DNA from: Branchipolynoe longqiensis
Lineage: Eukaryota; Annelida; Polychaeta; Phyllodocida; Polynoidae
NCBI GenBank assembly: GCA_030323885.1
Contig: CM059193.1
Span: 71,205,997-71,269,996 of the forward strand
DNA length: 64,000 bases
Reading direction: 5' to 3'
The translations under genes were made by a program, and so were the position numbers. This document shows, one piece after another, positions 62,734 to 64,000 of the stretch. How positions within the stretch are numbered: the first letter of the stretch is position 1; every line of letters starts with the position of its first letter. The notes under the pieces were generated by a model. It was not told the DNA's origin and searched no databases. It saw only the letters and a program-made list of their open reading frames with translations.

Positions 62734-64000
62734 GATTCCACATTATATTTCCATCACTGACAATTTTTGCCTCGTCCTGAGAAACTGTTGCTTCGCGCTG
62801 GCGTGTGGATTAATTCCACAAAATGTGCCTCATGCTGTAAGTATCTATTTGATTGAATATCCCCCTGCGGCCTGCCACAGTGACAGTGTTGACACTTGCC
62901 TTGGGCTTGGGCCTTGGCACTGGCAGACGGGAAACAAAAACAAGGTCCTTTGTTTACAAAAACAAAAGAAGAAAGTTATACGTCTAAAATCTGATTCACG
63001 GAATTAGCAGGTGTCTTCGTAATTTACTCTTAATTCAAATATTAACTAATAGTTTCAGTGAAACTCGGCATCTGCCTTGTGGTCTAATATTTCCTAAGTG
63101 TTTTGACTAAAGTGCGTGTTTTCAGACTGTTTTCACCGGAAGTAGAAATCCCCGAGGTTGCATTATTGCTGCATTCGTTTGTGCAATTCTCCCGGTAGCC
63201 GCAGTGCTCAACCAATATAAACTTTGATCAAGGCTTCAACACTTTCTCAATATTTGTATTTCCAAGAAAACTTGTTGTATCTCCATATACACATGCATTT
63301 TGTTAATAGAAAGGAAACATCCCCCAATAACTTCATGTGAATCATAAGTTGATTAAAAAGATAAAGCATTTACAGGATTATATAATTTTCCTTTTAATAA
63401 TTATAGTAAAAGAAAATCATTGATAGAAAAATATGGTAATTGTAATAATCCATGTGAAAGTTATTTGCAGCTGAATGGTAATTGGAATTTTTCTTTTAAA
63501 ATGAGAAATGTCAATATTAGCCATGGGTCTCTAACTAGCCCATTACTAGTTGCGGGTAGTTTGGATCATGTTGTATGGAGTTTTCTCACAGGTTCTTACT
63601 AGAGGCGAGCCTCGTTTTCGACATTTAGAGAGCTGGTTTCCTAGAAGATGCTTGTATTCGACTCCGACCAGTTAAGTGCAGGCCGAAAACCAGCAGATCT
63701 ATCTGGCGGCTCTTGTATTAGCGGGGCCATGTTGTTCAGTATTTGACTACCGAGAACCTGTACCATTTATTCTTTTTATATCTAAACCATTTAACCTACA
63801 TACATAAAGTAAGTCAATATAGCACTCAGATCACTTTTTGATAGTTTTGTAAGTGGTTAAATCGTTTAAGCTGGGCTGCATTATGCGGGCTCAAGCTACT
63901 CAACCAGTGCAACTCAGCATTACTGAAAACTGTATACAACTATTGAACTATTACTAGTACTATTTACTAGTACTAGTACTATTTCTGTAGCTATGTGAGT
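62734..64000. other. ATG101 5' flank; no other gene recognised
   Basis: AT-rich. An ETS-type ACCGGAAGTAG at 63135-63145, about 400 bp upstream of the ATG, is the best promoter candidate; no TATA box is evident at a fixed distance. Nothing coding is supported to the window end. Confidence 0.4.

Overview
This is an animal nuclear genome segment. It is AT-rich, has spliced genes with large introns, and is packed with retrotransposons, SINEs, MITE-like elements and simple repeats. The gene structures, a molluscan/brachiopod-style dispersed repeat near 9.2 kb, and the mix of tyrosine-recombinase retroelements, non-LTR elements and DNA transposons point to a marine invertebrate. I cannot name the phylum from the sequence alone. 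No bacterial, viral or CRISPR features are present.

Three protein-coding genes can be built exon by exon with matching splice phases. (1) Plus strand, 698-8864: the last seven coding exons of a ZC3H11A-like gene (mRNA export / CCCH zinc-finger family; the zinc-finger exons would lie upstream of the window). (2) Minus strand, 36449-24276: a complete four-exon, 462-residue PRD-class homeobox transcription factor with an eh1-type repressor motif, a Gln50 homeodomain split by the classical intron between residues 46 and 47, and a C-terminal OAR motif. It has a TATA box upstream of its start codon. (3) Minus strand, 62733-55127: a complete eight-exon ATG101 gene of 219 residues, the HORMA-domain subunit of the ULK1/ATG13 autophagy-initiation complex.

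Between and inside the genes lie mobile elements. From 14.5 to 21.8 kb is a decayed PAT/Ngaro/DIRS-like tyrosine-recombinase retrotransposon, riddled with later insertions (two non-LTR fragments, a SINE, several MITEs and a GC-rich 8-bp satellite). From 41.2 to 44.4 kb is a 3.1-kb terminal-inverted-repeat transposon with an apparent 4-bp target duplication. It encodes a broken protein with a PIN/XPG-type nuclease region and a CXC-like cysteine cluster (Academ-like, by inference). Two non-LTR fragments lie end to end just left of it. One tRNA-derived SINE family has about 15 copies or pieces, and a second forms a 320-bp tandem array at 33.4-34.5 kb. At least eight distinct short inverted-repeat families occur, several with readable target-site duplications or nesting.

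The points most worth a second look are: the triplicated OAR-coding last exon of the homeobox gene (23.4-24.5 kb); a MITE family with 6-bp target duplications in all four copies; a 411-bp near-perfect palindrome at 51.5-51.9 kb; tandem duplication of a non-canonical GC splice donor in the ZC3H11A-like gene; and the Academ-like element.
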